Shown here one piece after another: positions 19,025 through 26,338 of a stretch of DNA of 64,000 nt (positions are counted from its first letter, which is position 1; every line of letters starts with the position of its first letter). The notes beneath the pieces were generated by a model, which saw nothing but the letters and a program-made list of their open reading frames with translations, did not search any database and was not told where the DNA came from. Source of the DNA: Caldicellulosiruptor acetigenus (GTDB lineage: Bacteria; Bacillota; Thermoanaerobacteria; Caldicellulosiruptorales; Caldicellulosiruptoraceae). Position numbers and translations under genes: made by a program. The stretch covers positions 1,367,501 through 1,431,500 of the forward strand of contig NZ_CP113866.1 of the NCBI RefSeq assembly GCF_026914305.1, read 5' to 3'.

Positions 19025-19657
19025 TTATTTCGATTTAAACCCAACTACCTTACACTCATAACAGTCATAACCTATATCTTCGTATCTATTTACTATTTCT
19101 CCTTTTGCGTTATATAAGATTAAGTCTTTTAGCTTTTTATAACCGTCTACAATAACAATATATCCCTTATCACCTTTTACATTTTCTATTAGTTTTGTCC
19201 CATTTTCAAATTCAAATACCATTTTAGTGTAATTAGTAGGCTTTCGTGCGCCTGTTGATGGTATCCAAGTGGAAGTATTTAGGTTGCAAAAATAAATGCT
19301 TTTACCTTTGTATTTGACCCGATTTACTCCAAATCCCATACTCATTGCTGGATACCCAGCAGATGCATACCATAACGCTTTATTGTTTTCAACCAAACAT
19401 AACAAATATTGGGGTGAATTATCGGTAGTCATATAAAATAAAAATAAATGCCAATTATCATATTTTTTGTATTTAAGCAAATTAAACTTTTTTGTTTTAC
19501 ACATAGAAAAAGTATCTGATAACGCTGAAATAGCTATTTTTTGTGTTTTAGTGTATTTGTCCTCTTTTTTCGGAAAATTATTTCTTGAACATCCGGTTAT
19601 ATTCAGTATAATTAGTACGAGTAATAAAAAATATGGAATAACTTTTTTTATTTTCAA
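19025..19657 (-). CDS. putative lipoprotein of unknown function
   Basis: 210 residues. The N-terminus KKVIPYFLLLVLIILNITGC is a lipoprotein signal peptide, with the lipobox ending at Cys 23. The mature part has no motif I recognise; it contains aromatic strands (WHLFLFYMTTD, KSIYFCNLNTSTW). The start is TTG at 19657, 10 bases after GGGAGG; an in-frame ATG at 19708 lacks a ribosome site and overlaps the inverted repeat. It lies downstream of the amidase gene and may be cotranscribed if the intervening hairpin is read through. Confidence 0.72.
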   Translation of the reverse strand: MKIKKVIPYFLLLVLIILNITGCSRNNFPKKEDKYTKTQKIAISALSDTFSMCKTKKFNLLKYKKYDNWHLFLFYMTTDNSPQYLLCLVENNKALWYASAGYPAMSMGFGVNRVKYKGKSIYFCNLNTSTWIPSTGARKPTNYTKMVFEFENGTKLIENVKGDKGYIVIVDGYKKLKDLILYNAKGEIVNRYEDIGYDCYECKVVGFKSK

Positions 19658-19704
19658 AATGTATTCGCCTCCCATTTTATAATTTTTTAATAACAACAAT
19701 AAGG

Positions 19705-19773
19705 GCACACCTTCAGAAAAACATTAAGAATATTAAGGAAATATTTATATTAATTCAATTTCTGAAGGTGTGC
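19705..19773. repeat. 15-bp perfect inverted repeat between amidase and lipoprotein genes
   Basis: GCACACCTTCAGAAA (19705-19719) and TTTCTGAAGGTGTGC (19759-19773) flank a 39-base AT-rich loop. It is not followed by a T-run on the minus strand, so it is not a classical terminator. It could be an RNA processing or stability hairpin or a tiny mobile remnant; no transposase is nearby. Confidence 0.7.
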
Positions 19774-19817
19774 AATCTATGAAGATAGTGGGAAATAATA
19801 TTGTATTTGTTGTATTC

Positions 19818-20981
19818 TTATTCTATTTCTCTAAAATAATATGGATTGAAAAATCTTTTATTACCTTCATAATCAGAATAATAGCGATAACAATTTTCAG
19901 TATGTTGTGCAAATTTCCGTGTAATTTTGTCTACAAGAATTGCAGTATGATCAAATCTCCCATCGTTATAATAATCAATTTGCATTATTCCACCATTATC
20001 TAATGAATTTATACTGTCTACTACAACAACGCGTGGACCAGGTGTGTCAATAGATTTATAGCTTGTCATATAACTCCAGAAAGCTTCAACATTCTCCCAA
20101 TTTCGTGAGCCTCCACCAGGACCTGCATACCATCCTTCTTCATATGAACCAGGAACCATCATCACCTTATTTAATATATCATTCGTAGTATCATTTGCTC
20201 CAAATCCATACCATAAAACTTGAGATGCAAAGTTTGTGCAATCTCCTCCTCCAGCGGTTGCATCATAAAACTTGGTATTACGGTTATATACGTATTTGTT
20301 TGCATATTCAACAGCCCTTGATGTACTATAATAATGATTTACTGCTGGCAAACTAAGAATACTAACATTACTTTTCAATTCAACATCATTGAAGTTTTTA
20401 TATACTTTCTTCGAATCTGGAGAAAATTCCTGATCAATCATTTCAGCTAATTCTTTCGGTTGAAATTCTCTTATTAATTTTTCTTTTGAAATTTCATAGA
20501 AACTTAGATCTTCATAATCATGTTCTGTAATTTTCCAGCTATTTTCCATTTTTATTAACTTAAATATATTTTCGCCACCACAAATAAAAGGTGGATATGC
20601 ATTCTGTCCATCTAATTTTATTTCTAATATGACGCTTGCTTGATTACCGTTTATATCAATAGCTTTGTAATTGAACTCTAATGGAAATCGTCTCTTTTCG
20701 ATGTAACAATAACCTTTTTGATAAATATACTTTCTTCTTGCTGTTAAATTTTTCAGAGCTATTACTTTGTTTTGATTTTGTATTTTAGTCATATCAAGGT
20801 AAGGTGTTATATCCTTATGTTCCATTTGTAAATATGCATCGTACTGAGTATTGTAAAAAGATTCGATAATGTTTTTTATGTTATCTTCTTCAGAGTTTTT
20901 TAAAAAATATAAGTTTGCATAGGCAATGGAATTTGGCATTATTAGAATGAAGCATAATAAAATCAATACAATTTTTCTCAT
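19818..20981 (-). CDS. secreted protein: BlaR1-sensor-like domain plus Amidase_6-type domain
   Basis: 387 residues. Residues 1-22 are a signal peptide. Residues ~31-185 are a domain nearly the same as the extracellular end of the BlaR1-like protein encoded just upstream: amidase residues 38-100 match BlaR1 366-428 at 47 of 63 positions without gaps by my count. Residues ~215-387 are the Amidase_6 type: YYSTSRAVEYANKYV, GGGDCTNFASQVLWYGF with presumed catalytic C248, and FDHTAILVD with H345. The substrate of this family is not established; a cell-wall peptide is likely. RBS GAAGGGGG precedes the ATG. It lies 160 bases after blaR1. Confidence 0.85.
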   Translation of the reverse strand: MRKIVLILLCFILIMPNSIAYANLYFLKNSEEDNIKNIIESFYNTQYDAYLQMEHKDITPYLDMTKIQNQNKVIALKNLTARRKYIYQKGYCYIEKRRFPLEFNYKAIDINGNQASVILEIKLDGQNAYPPFICGGENIFKLIKMENSWKITEHDYEDLSFYEISKEKLIREFQPKELAEMIDQEFSPDSKKVYKNFNDVELKSNVSILSLPAVNHYYSTSRAVEYANKYVYNRNTKFYDATAGGGDCTNFASQVLWYGFGANDTTNDILNKVMMVPGSYEEGWYAGPGGGSRNWENVEAFWSYMTSYKSIDTPGPRVVVVDSINSLDNGGIMQIDYYNDGRFDHTAILVDKITRKFAQHTENCYRYYSDYEGNKRFFNPYYFREIE

Positions 20982-21068
20982 TTAAAATATCCCCCTTCTT
21001 TTAGTTTCTATATGATTTTCAGATTAAATTAAATAATAAATTATTTGAAACTATTATCTTCTGTTTAA

Positions 21069-21101
21069 TCAGGAACTATTGAAAATAAGAATGTACGACA
21101 T
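21069..21101 (-). CDS. possible 10-residue leader peptide between blaR1 and the amidase gene
   Basis: ATG at 21101 has a good ribosome site (GGAGGCG, 9-base spacing) but the frame (MSYILIFNSS) stops after ten codons. The bases around it resemble those before the lipoprotein start at 19657 (AAAATGGGAGGCGAA). It may be a translated leader or the remnant of a lost gene start. Low confidence as a functional gene. Confidence 0.25.
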   Translation of the reverse strand: MSYILIFNSS

Positions 21102-21141
21102 AACTTTTCGCCTCCATTTTTAAATATCATCATGTAAGTTA

Positions 21142-22701
21142 TTACTCAATTCTAAACTCCCTATCTATTTGCTTTTTTATTTGCTCATAATCAGGTTCTG
21201 GTAACTTTTGGTCAGTAGAGAATTCATAGAACATTAAGGCCCATTTATCATAGATATGCTTTGTAATTTTCCATGTCCCATCCTGCTTTTCTAATTCAAA
21301 AATATTTTCTCCATATGAAATAAACGGCGGATATGCTTCTTTTAGTTTTATCTCTAAGTCAATAACTACTTTGGCTTTGTTGCCATCAAGCTCTATGTTC
21401 TTATAATGAAGTTCATATGGAAAATGTCTCTTCTCAACATAACAGTACTTTTTTTCGTCTATATATTTTCTTCTGAACACCAATTTTTTGAGAGCTATTA
21501 CCTTATTTTGATTCTGTATCTTTGACATATCCAAGTACGGTGTTATATCTATATACTCCATTTGAAGATAAGATTTGTACTGCGTTTCATAAAATCCTTC
21601 TATGGTTGATTTGATTGCCTCTATTTCACTGCTATCAAGACTCAAAATATCTTTTGCCCAAATTTGAACAAATGCATTGAGAAATATTGTTGTCAATACT
21701 AACATTACAACAAACACTTTTGCTCTTTTGCTCATTTTCCTTGACTCAAAACTCATAATTAGCCTAAACCTTTCGGCAATACTCTCATTCTTACCTACCA
21801 AACCAAATCCTGCACCTGCTTCACTGCTCACACTCATCAAAAGAGTGTTGTAAAGTACTTCTGCGTACCTTCTTTTACCATTTTTCTTAAGTTTTCTTAT
21901 TACCTCTTCGTCACATGAATATTCGCATTCTCTATTTAGCTTTGAAACAGCAAAATATACTAAGGGGTTAAACCAATGAAGTGCATTTATTAATTTGCTT
22001 AGCCATTTAATAAGTACATCTTTTCTCTTGAAATGTACAAGTTCATGCCTCATGATTAATCTTAAATCTTCTCTTGCTATATCCTTTATAGGTATTACTA
22101 AGATCGGAGTAATTATTCCAATCAACATAGGTGTTTGGACAATATCACTTTCTAATACCTTTATCTTTCTTGAAATTTTTCTTAGATTGCAATACCTTTC
22201 AATCATCCTACTGCAATATTCATTTGAACATTCTCGTGAATTTCTTATAAGTACCAGTTTAAACCAAATGTACCTTATCAAAAACCATACAAAAAATACT
22301 ATGGCACCTACAAGCCAAACATAACCAATAAATTCTACTAATTTTTCAGGGTTAAAATAACTAATATTTTTATAAGGCAGGGCAATTAAAGCCCTACCTC
22401 TTGCTATATTCCCTGTTATTTGCAAGTTTAATACATTGTTGTTACTGAGTTTTGAGGTTATATAACTGCTGTCGTCTAATATAGTACTTTGATTTAATAT
22501 CTTAATATCTTTCATACCTAATTTAGCCAATACATTCCATGGAATAGTAAAACAAAAAAGCCCTACCATCCAAATATAATACTTTACCCTTGCACTCAAA
22601 TTCTCTTTAAAGATTTTGCTCAAGGTAGCAAATATCAAAACAGCTATGCTACCACCTATTGTCATTGTCAAAACCCATTTGAATATAACTTCTATATTCA
22701 T
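21142..22701 (-). CDS. BlaR1/MecR1-type M56 metallopeptidase with non-beta-lactam sensor domain
   Basis: 519 residues. Membrane helices at about 8-28, 41-60, 122-145 and 327-347 flank a cytoplasmic zinc-peptidase domain with HELVH (H219-H223) and the downstream ECEYSCDEEV (E258 onward) of family M56. In classical BlaR1/MecR1 the extracellular end is a penicillin-binding domain of about 250 residues with an STxK serine. Here it is only about 160 residues (357-519), lacks that motif, and matches the N-terminal domain of the adjacent secreted amidase. Signal binding should activate proteolysis that removes the BlaI-like repressor. It starts 7 bases after the repressor gene. Confidence 0.9.
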   Translation of the reverse strand: MNIEVIFKWVLTMTIGGSIAVLIFATLSKIFKENLSARVKYYIWMVGLFCFTIPWNVLAKLGMKDIKILNQSTILDDSSYITSKLSNNNVLNLQITGNIARGRALIALPYKNISYFNPEKLVEFIGYVWLVGAIVFFVWFLIRYIWFKLVLIRNSRECSNEYCSRMIERYCNLRKISRKIKVLESDIVQTPMLIGIITPILVIPIKDIAREDLRLIMRHELVHFKRKDVLIKWLSKLINALHWFNPLVYFAVSKLNRECEYSCDEEVIRKLKKNGKRRYAEVLYNTLLMSVSSEAGAGFGLVGKNESIAERFRLIMSFESRKMSKRAKVFVVMLVLTTIFLNAFVQIWAKDILSLDSSEIEAIKSTIEGFYETQYKSYLQMEYIDITPYLDMSKIQNQNKVIALKKLVFRRKYIDEKKYCYVEKRHFPYELHYKNIELDGNKAKVVIDLEIKLKEAYPPFISYGENIFELEKQDGTWKITKHIYDKWALMFYEFSTDQKLPEPDYEQIKKQIDREFRIE

Positions 22702-22708
22702 CTCATCT

Positions 22709-23089
22709 CTACTCCTCTTTTCCTAATAACTTCTTAATCTCCTCAAACTCTTCTTTTTTTAAGTTTCCACTTTCAACTAATGCTGCTATTAAATCTTTTA
22801 CAGAACCGTTAAATAGCTTATTCAATACCCTTGCTGTTTCTATTTTTGCATATTCTTCTTTGCTAATTGATGGACTGTAGTAGTAAAGTTTATCCTTTTT
22901 CTCTTGCTTTATTATTTTCTTCTTTACAAGCCTGTCAATCAACGTGTAAATGGTTGACTTTTCCCATTTGATGTCTTTTTCTTTTAACCTTTGCACTATC
23001 TCTGGTGCACTCAATGGCTTTCCTTCTTCCCACAAAACCTTCATCACTTCTAACTCAGCCTCTGATGGCTTTAACAAATCATTGTTCAT
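22709..23089 (-). CDS. BlaI/MecI-family transcriptional repressor
   Basis: 126 residues, the usual length. N-terminal winged helix: LKPSEAELEVMKVLWEEGKPLSAPEIVQRL, then STIYTLIDRLVKKKIIKQEK, as in BlaI and MecI (there, STVQTLIKRL and similar). The C-terminal part is the dimerisation helix region, where BlaR1-dependent cleavage normally occurs. It is followed by the M56 protease gene and probably controls its own promoter and three others in the island. Its start is ATG 23089, behind AAAGGAGAG. Confidence 0.92.
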   Translation of the reverse strand: MNNDLLKPSEAELEVMKVLWEEGKPLSAPEIVQRLKEKDIKWEKSTIYTLIDRLVKKKIIKQEKKDKLYYYSPSISKEEYAKIETARVLNKLFNGSVKDLIAALVESGNLKKEEFEEIKKLLGKEE

Positions 23090-23106
23090 TTACTTCACTC
23101 TCCTTT

Positions 23107-23156
23107 TACAATTGTAATTACAATTATATTTTACAGCAGTAAAATTAATTTGTAAA
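23107..23156 (-). promoter_or_regulatory. blaI-blaR1 promoter with overlapping operators
   Basis: Minus-strand -35 TTTACA (23151-23156), 17-base spacer, -10 TAAAAT (23128-23133). The dyad TACAATTGTA (23107-23116) lies between the -10 and the ribosome site, adjoining a perfect palindrome ATTGTAATTACAAT (23111-23124); a looser dyad TTTTACAGCAGTAAAA (23129-23144) spans -10 to -35. This is the expected layout for an autoregulated BlaI-type repressor. Confidence 0.75.
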
Positions 23157-23179
23157 GAGGTTTTTAAAAGAATTTTTTT

Positions 23180-23392
23180 GAAACTTTTTTATAAAAAGAT
23201 TCAACCTTAAACATATCTTTCGTTTCCTCAATGTCGAAAAATAGTTATTGGAACTGATAATATAATATTTTACCAATAAATTGAGAGAATGTACTTGTTT
23301 TTTTGTCTAATCTTACAATTGTAGTGTTTCTACATGCGTGGTATAATAATAGCAAAATAAAGAAACTACTCAAGAGGTGAGTCGAAAATGTT
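23180..23392 (+). repeat. duplicated promoter-leader block, copy 2
   Basis: Direct repeat of 13610-13808, about 200 bases, 9.6 kb apart. It contains the plus-strand promoter for the 23571 gene and ends with AGAGGTGAGTCGAAAATG and a four-codon frame (MFEN), matching MLGS in copy 1. Confidence 0.85.
23314..23347 (+). promoter_or_regulatory. promoter with BlaI-type operator for the 23.6-26.2 kb unit
   Basis: -35 TTGTAG (23319-23324), 17-base spacer, -10 TATAAT (23342-23347), with TACAATTGTA (23314-23323) over the -35. The transcript has a leader of about 215 bases to the ATG at 23571. The leader includes a short hairpin AACGCTCA-TAT-TGAGCGTT (23506-23524) not followed by T-rich sequence. Confidence 0.7.
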
Positions 23393-23570
23393 TGAAAATT
23401 AATGGGTAAAATTGTAATAGGGATTATATTTTCAATCTCAGCCGTTTGCAAAAATAAAAGTTAGAGGATGATTATTCAATTTTTCGGCAGTTTAAAATAC
23501 TTGATAACGCTCATATTGAGCGTTTCTGCAAAAGGCTAAAAAAACAATAATTATTTTTGGAGGGTTATGC

Positions 23571-24104
23571 ATGAAAAAAATGTTTTGTTTAGTAATTTGC
23601 CTTTGGATATGTATACTTTCGAATGCATTTATTTTTGCAGCTTCGCAAACACAAGAAGATATCCAAAGCCTCTCTCAGTCAACAGTAGATATCGATGAGA
23701 AAAATCAACCCTTCGGAGTTAATCCTCCAAGCTCTTCAAATCAAACTGTGAACTTAGACCGAGAAAGTTATAATGGTACTGTAGTATGGGCATCAGGGAT
23801 ATTATATAGTGACAAGTGGGTTAAAACAAGTGGCAATACTATTAAAATTGATGCTTGCTTTGGAATGTATTTAAATAAGTCAGATGCTATCAATAGGACA
23901 AATCCTTTAAGCAATGCTTATGCATCTATTCCAGTATACTTAGTGGATAGTTCAGGGAAGAAAACATCCCCTCAATATATTATTACTAATAAAGGTTGGC
24001 AAACTATTTCTTTTACTGTAACTCCAAATAAAGATTATTATATTGAGTTTAATTTTAATACTGGTTATTATGAGTCAGGAGACTTTATAGTATACAAGCC
24101 TTGA
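23571..24104 (+). CDS. secreted protein of unknown function, predicted beta-rich
   Basis: 177 residues with a signal peptide (about 1-24, ending NAFIFAAS). The mature part is rich in Ser, Thr, Asn and aromatic residues in alternating strands (GTVVWASGILYSDKW; QTISFTVTPNKDYYIEFNF), suggesting a beta-sandwich, possibly a binding module. No catalytic motif seen and I do not recognise a family. Strong RBS TTGGAGGGTT. It is the first gene of the plus-strand unit driven by the promoter at 23314-23347. Confidence 0.75.
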   Translation: MKKMFCLVICLWICILSNAFIFAASQTQEDIQSLSQSTVDIDEKNQPFGVNPPSSSNQTVNLDRESYNGTVVWASGILYSDKWVKTSGNTIKIDACFGMYLNKSDAINRTNPLSNAYASIPVYLVDSSGKKTSPQYIITNKGWQTISFTVTPNKDYYIEFNFNTGYYESGDFIVYKP

Positions 24105-24173
24105 TTTATTATAAAAGTTATGAAAATATAGAAGACTTAAATTTCAATCTTTTATACTGAAGGAGTACAGGTA

Positions 24174-24692
24174 ATGCTTCAAAAGTATAAGCAAAGAGCT
24201 GTAAAGATTATTTTCGCTGGATATATATTTGTAGTTATGATAATTACACAATTTCCAATCAAATTGCCATTTAAAATAGACATTACTAAAGTACAGTATA
24301 ACTTAGTTCCATTTTATTTTTTAATAAAGAGAATTGAAGCATTAAGAGAAGCATCAAGAGCAGGGTATAATATAAAAGAATACTTACTACCTACTTTTGA
24401 AATAATATTTAAAACTTTTGGGTATAATATTATTTTATTTTTACCATTCGGCTTTTTGCTACCAATAATAAGGAAAGATTGCCCATTAAAAAAAGTAACA
24501 TATTATAGTTTTTCATTTTCTTTATGCATAGAAGTATTGCAGTTAATTAGTATGATAATGACAAACAATTCTGGCAGATGTTTTGACATAGACGATATTA
24601 TAGCGAATACAATAGGCGGAATTGTAGGATTTTACTTTTGTATTATTAGTAAAAGATTATTGATGCTTATATTCAAAGGAGTTGATTTGTAA
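24174..24692 (+). CDS. VanZ-like membrane protein
   Basis: 172 residues with four hydrophobic segments (about 10-27, 80-97, 107-128, 147-165). The VanZ-family signature is present at the third and fourth: EVLQLISM, then FDIDDIIANTIGGIVGF. VanZ in vancomycin clusters gives low-level teicoplanin resistance; most relatives are of unknown function in the envelope. RBS GAAGGAGT precedes the ATG. Next gene overlaps its stop codon. Confidence 0.8.
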   Translation: MLQKYKQRAVKIIFAGYIFVVMIITQFPIKLPFKIDITKVQYNLVPFYFLIKRIEALREASRAGYNIKEYLLPTFEIIFKTFGYNIILFLPFGFLLPIIRKDCPLKKVTYYSFSFSLCIEVLQLISMIMTNNSGRCFDIDDIIANTIGGIVGFYFCIISKRLLMLIFKGVDL

Positions 24693-25064
24693 TGCAAATT
24701 AGAAAAATTAATAATTGTAAAATTCTGAAAACCACAGTATTAATTTTACTTCTGGTGTTATTTCCTATTCTGTACAACTTGAATATCGTTGCTGCTGAAA
24801 ATACATCTGAGAACAACAAAAGTGGCATAGTAACTTTAAAAACATAAGTTAATTCCATCTCAAAATGGGGAGAAGATAAGAAAAAATTATTTTTCAAATG
24901 GTGGATATGAAGAAATTTGTATCGACAAAAATGGTAAAACCAAAAAATGGGTATCATATAATAAAACCGGCAATTTATTGATAGAAATAATTTATGATGA
25001 TTATGGTGGTGAAGTTATTCATTTACCCGATTGGTCGGTTGAATCTCTGAAAGAAGAGGGATGA
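24692..25064 (+). pseudogene. small secreted protein gene with a frameshift
   Basis: ATG 24692 overlaps the VanZ stop (TAATG) and opens a 51-codon frame with a signal peptide (TTVLILLLVLFPILYNLNIV) ending at a TAA near 24845. From 24843 another frame continues without stop to TGA 25062-25064 and encodes about 73 residues with YxxGG-type repeats (GYEEICIDKNGKTKKW, GNLLIEIIYDDYGGEV), like the tyrosine-rich repeats of secreted proteins. A single indel just before 24843 would join them into one ~124-residue secreted protein. Unknown function. Confidence 0.6.
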
Positions 25065-26200
25065 AAATGAAAAATAAGCTAATAGTAAGTTTAATTATAT
25101 TAGTATGTTTTTTTGTCACAAATAGCAACATTCCTGTTGATTGTACGAACAGAAATGATAATTTAATCCTTTCTTGCACATGGTTAAAATCTTCCTTTGG
25201 AGTAAACCAAAATGCAATATTTGCTTGGAATATACAAGAACTATTACAAGGGGAAAGACCTACTTTACACCTTGTTTGGAAAGGTGGAAGAGGACTAAAT
25301 CCAGAAGCAGTTATCTCGTCTGATGGTAAATGTATGGCAATTTCAACGTGGAACAAAGAAAGAGATGCGCAGAATATTTTACTTGTAGATCTCAAAACAA
25401 AAAAAGAAGATTGGCTTACAAAGGATTTTAGTGAGCAATTTTTTATACATTGGCTGAATAACGAACTTTTATTAATTTATAATGTTCCCCATAAACCTAA
25501 CGGTAAGCTTAGTATCCAAATATGGAATATCAAAACTAAAAAAATAACAAAAGAAATTGATACTAATAGTCTTATTGTTGTTCCTAAGAATTCACAAATT
25601 AACATGATTCAATTTGCACCATCTGAAATTAATAATCGACTTATTTTTATCACCTGGATTCAAGAGAGTAAATTTAAAGAATATAATAAAAACAATGAAA
25701 AAGTCCTTTATCTTCCTACCTATCCATACAAAATTGTATGGTTTGATAAAAATAATTTAGAAATAATAGATACCACTTTATATCCTGCTATTAACAATTT
25801 ACCATATCCGCCAAGACAACATTTTGATATAGCACCAAATGGAATATTTGCTTTTATAACAGATATACAATCCATAAAAGAAGCATCATATCCTGAAAAA
25901 AATTTAATAAGAGTTATGAAATTAAATAGAAATAAAAATTCATTTGAAACATTATTTACAATATCTTCTACAAATAGTGTGGTACAGTATGATTCAGTTA
26001 ATTTTTTTGGCAATAACTATCTTATTTTTAGCGAAAAGGAAGTCAAAAATAAAAAAGTAAAGTATAACGTTGCGGTATACAGTATCAAAGACCAAAAAAT
26101 GTATAAATTTGAACCTATATGGAATGGTAAAAATATAGCACTTGTTAGTCATAAAGTGGTACCAAAAGAGATTTCTTTAAATTCGCTCATCAAGAAATAA
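25061..26200 (+). CDS. secreted beta-propeller-like protein
   Basis: 379 residues with a signal peptide (about 1-26). Repeated strands with TolB/WD-like turns follow (AVISSDGKCMAISTW; LLVDLKTKKEDWL; IQIWNIKTKKITKE; HFDIAPNGIFAFITD). No catalytic motif. It resembles the membrane-anchored gene at 15687-16892 in layout, so the two may be distant paralogues. The start is ATG 25061, or ATG 25067, which is better spaced from AGAGGG. Last gene of the plus-strand unit; a terminator follows. Confidence 0.75.
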   Translation: MKMKNKLIVSLIILVCFFVTNSNIPVDCTNRNDNLILSCTWLKSSFGVNQNAIFAWNIQELLQGERPTLHLVWKGGRGLNPEAVISSDGKCMAISTWNKERDAQNILLVDLKTKKEDWLTKDFSEQFFIHWLNNELLLIYNVPHKPNGKLSIQIWNIKTKKITKEIDTNSLIVVPKNSQINMIQFAPSEINNRLIFITWIQESKFKEYNKNNEKVLYLPTYPYKIVWFDKNNLEIIDTTLYPAINNLPYPPRQHFDIAPNGIFAFITDIQSIKEASYPEKNLIRVMKLNRNKNSFETLFTISSTNSVVQYDSVNFFGNNYLIFSEKEVKNKKVKYNVAVYSIKDQKMYKFEPIWNGKNIALVSHKVVPKEISLNSLIKK

Positions 26201-26204
26201 GCTA

Positions 26205-26252
26205 CAAGGGGCTAGCTAAAAAGTTTCAAAGATAGCCCCTTCTTTACAATTT
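26205..26252 (+). terminator. terminator of the plus-strand island unit
   Basis: Stem AAGGGGCTA (26206-26214) with TAGCCCCTT (26233-26241), followed by CTTT and a T-rich stretch. It marks the right border of the accessory island, before convergent aroB. Confidence 0.82.
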
Positions 26253-26338
26253 TTAGTTTTTAACTTGATGCTCTCCCTATATGCTGTAAAATAAGTTTTC
26301 AAAAATATACTTTTAAAAAGTCATTTTTGTAATGAATT

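Noticed and set aside
19705..19773. Insertion sequence ends
   Set aside because: No transposase, no target-site duplication seen, and the loop is 39 bases.
21142..23089. Beta-lactam resistance operon
   Set aside because: The protease lacks the penicillin-binding sensor and no beta-lactamase or PBP2a-like gene is present.
24174..24692. Glycopeptide resistance cluster marked by VanZ
   Set aside because: No vanH, vanA or vanX-like gene is nearby; VanZ-like proteins alone are common.
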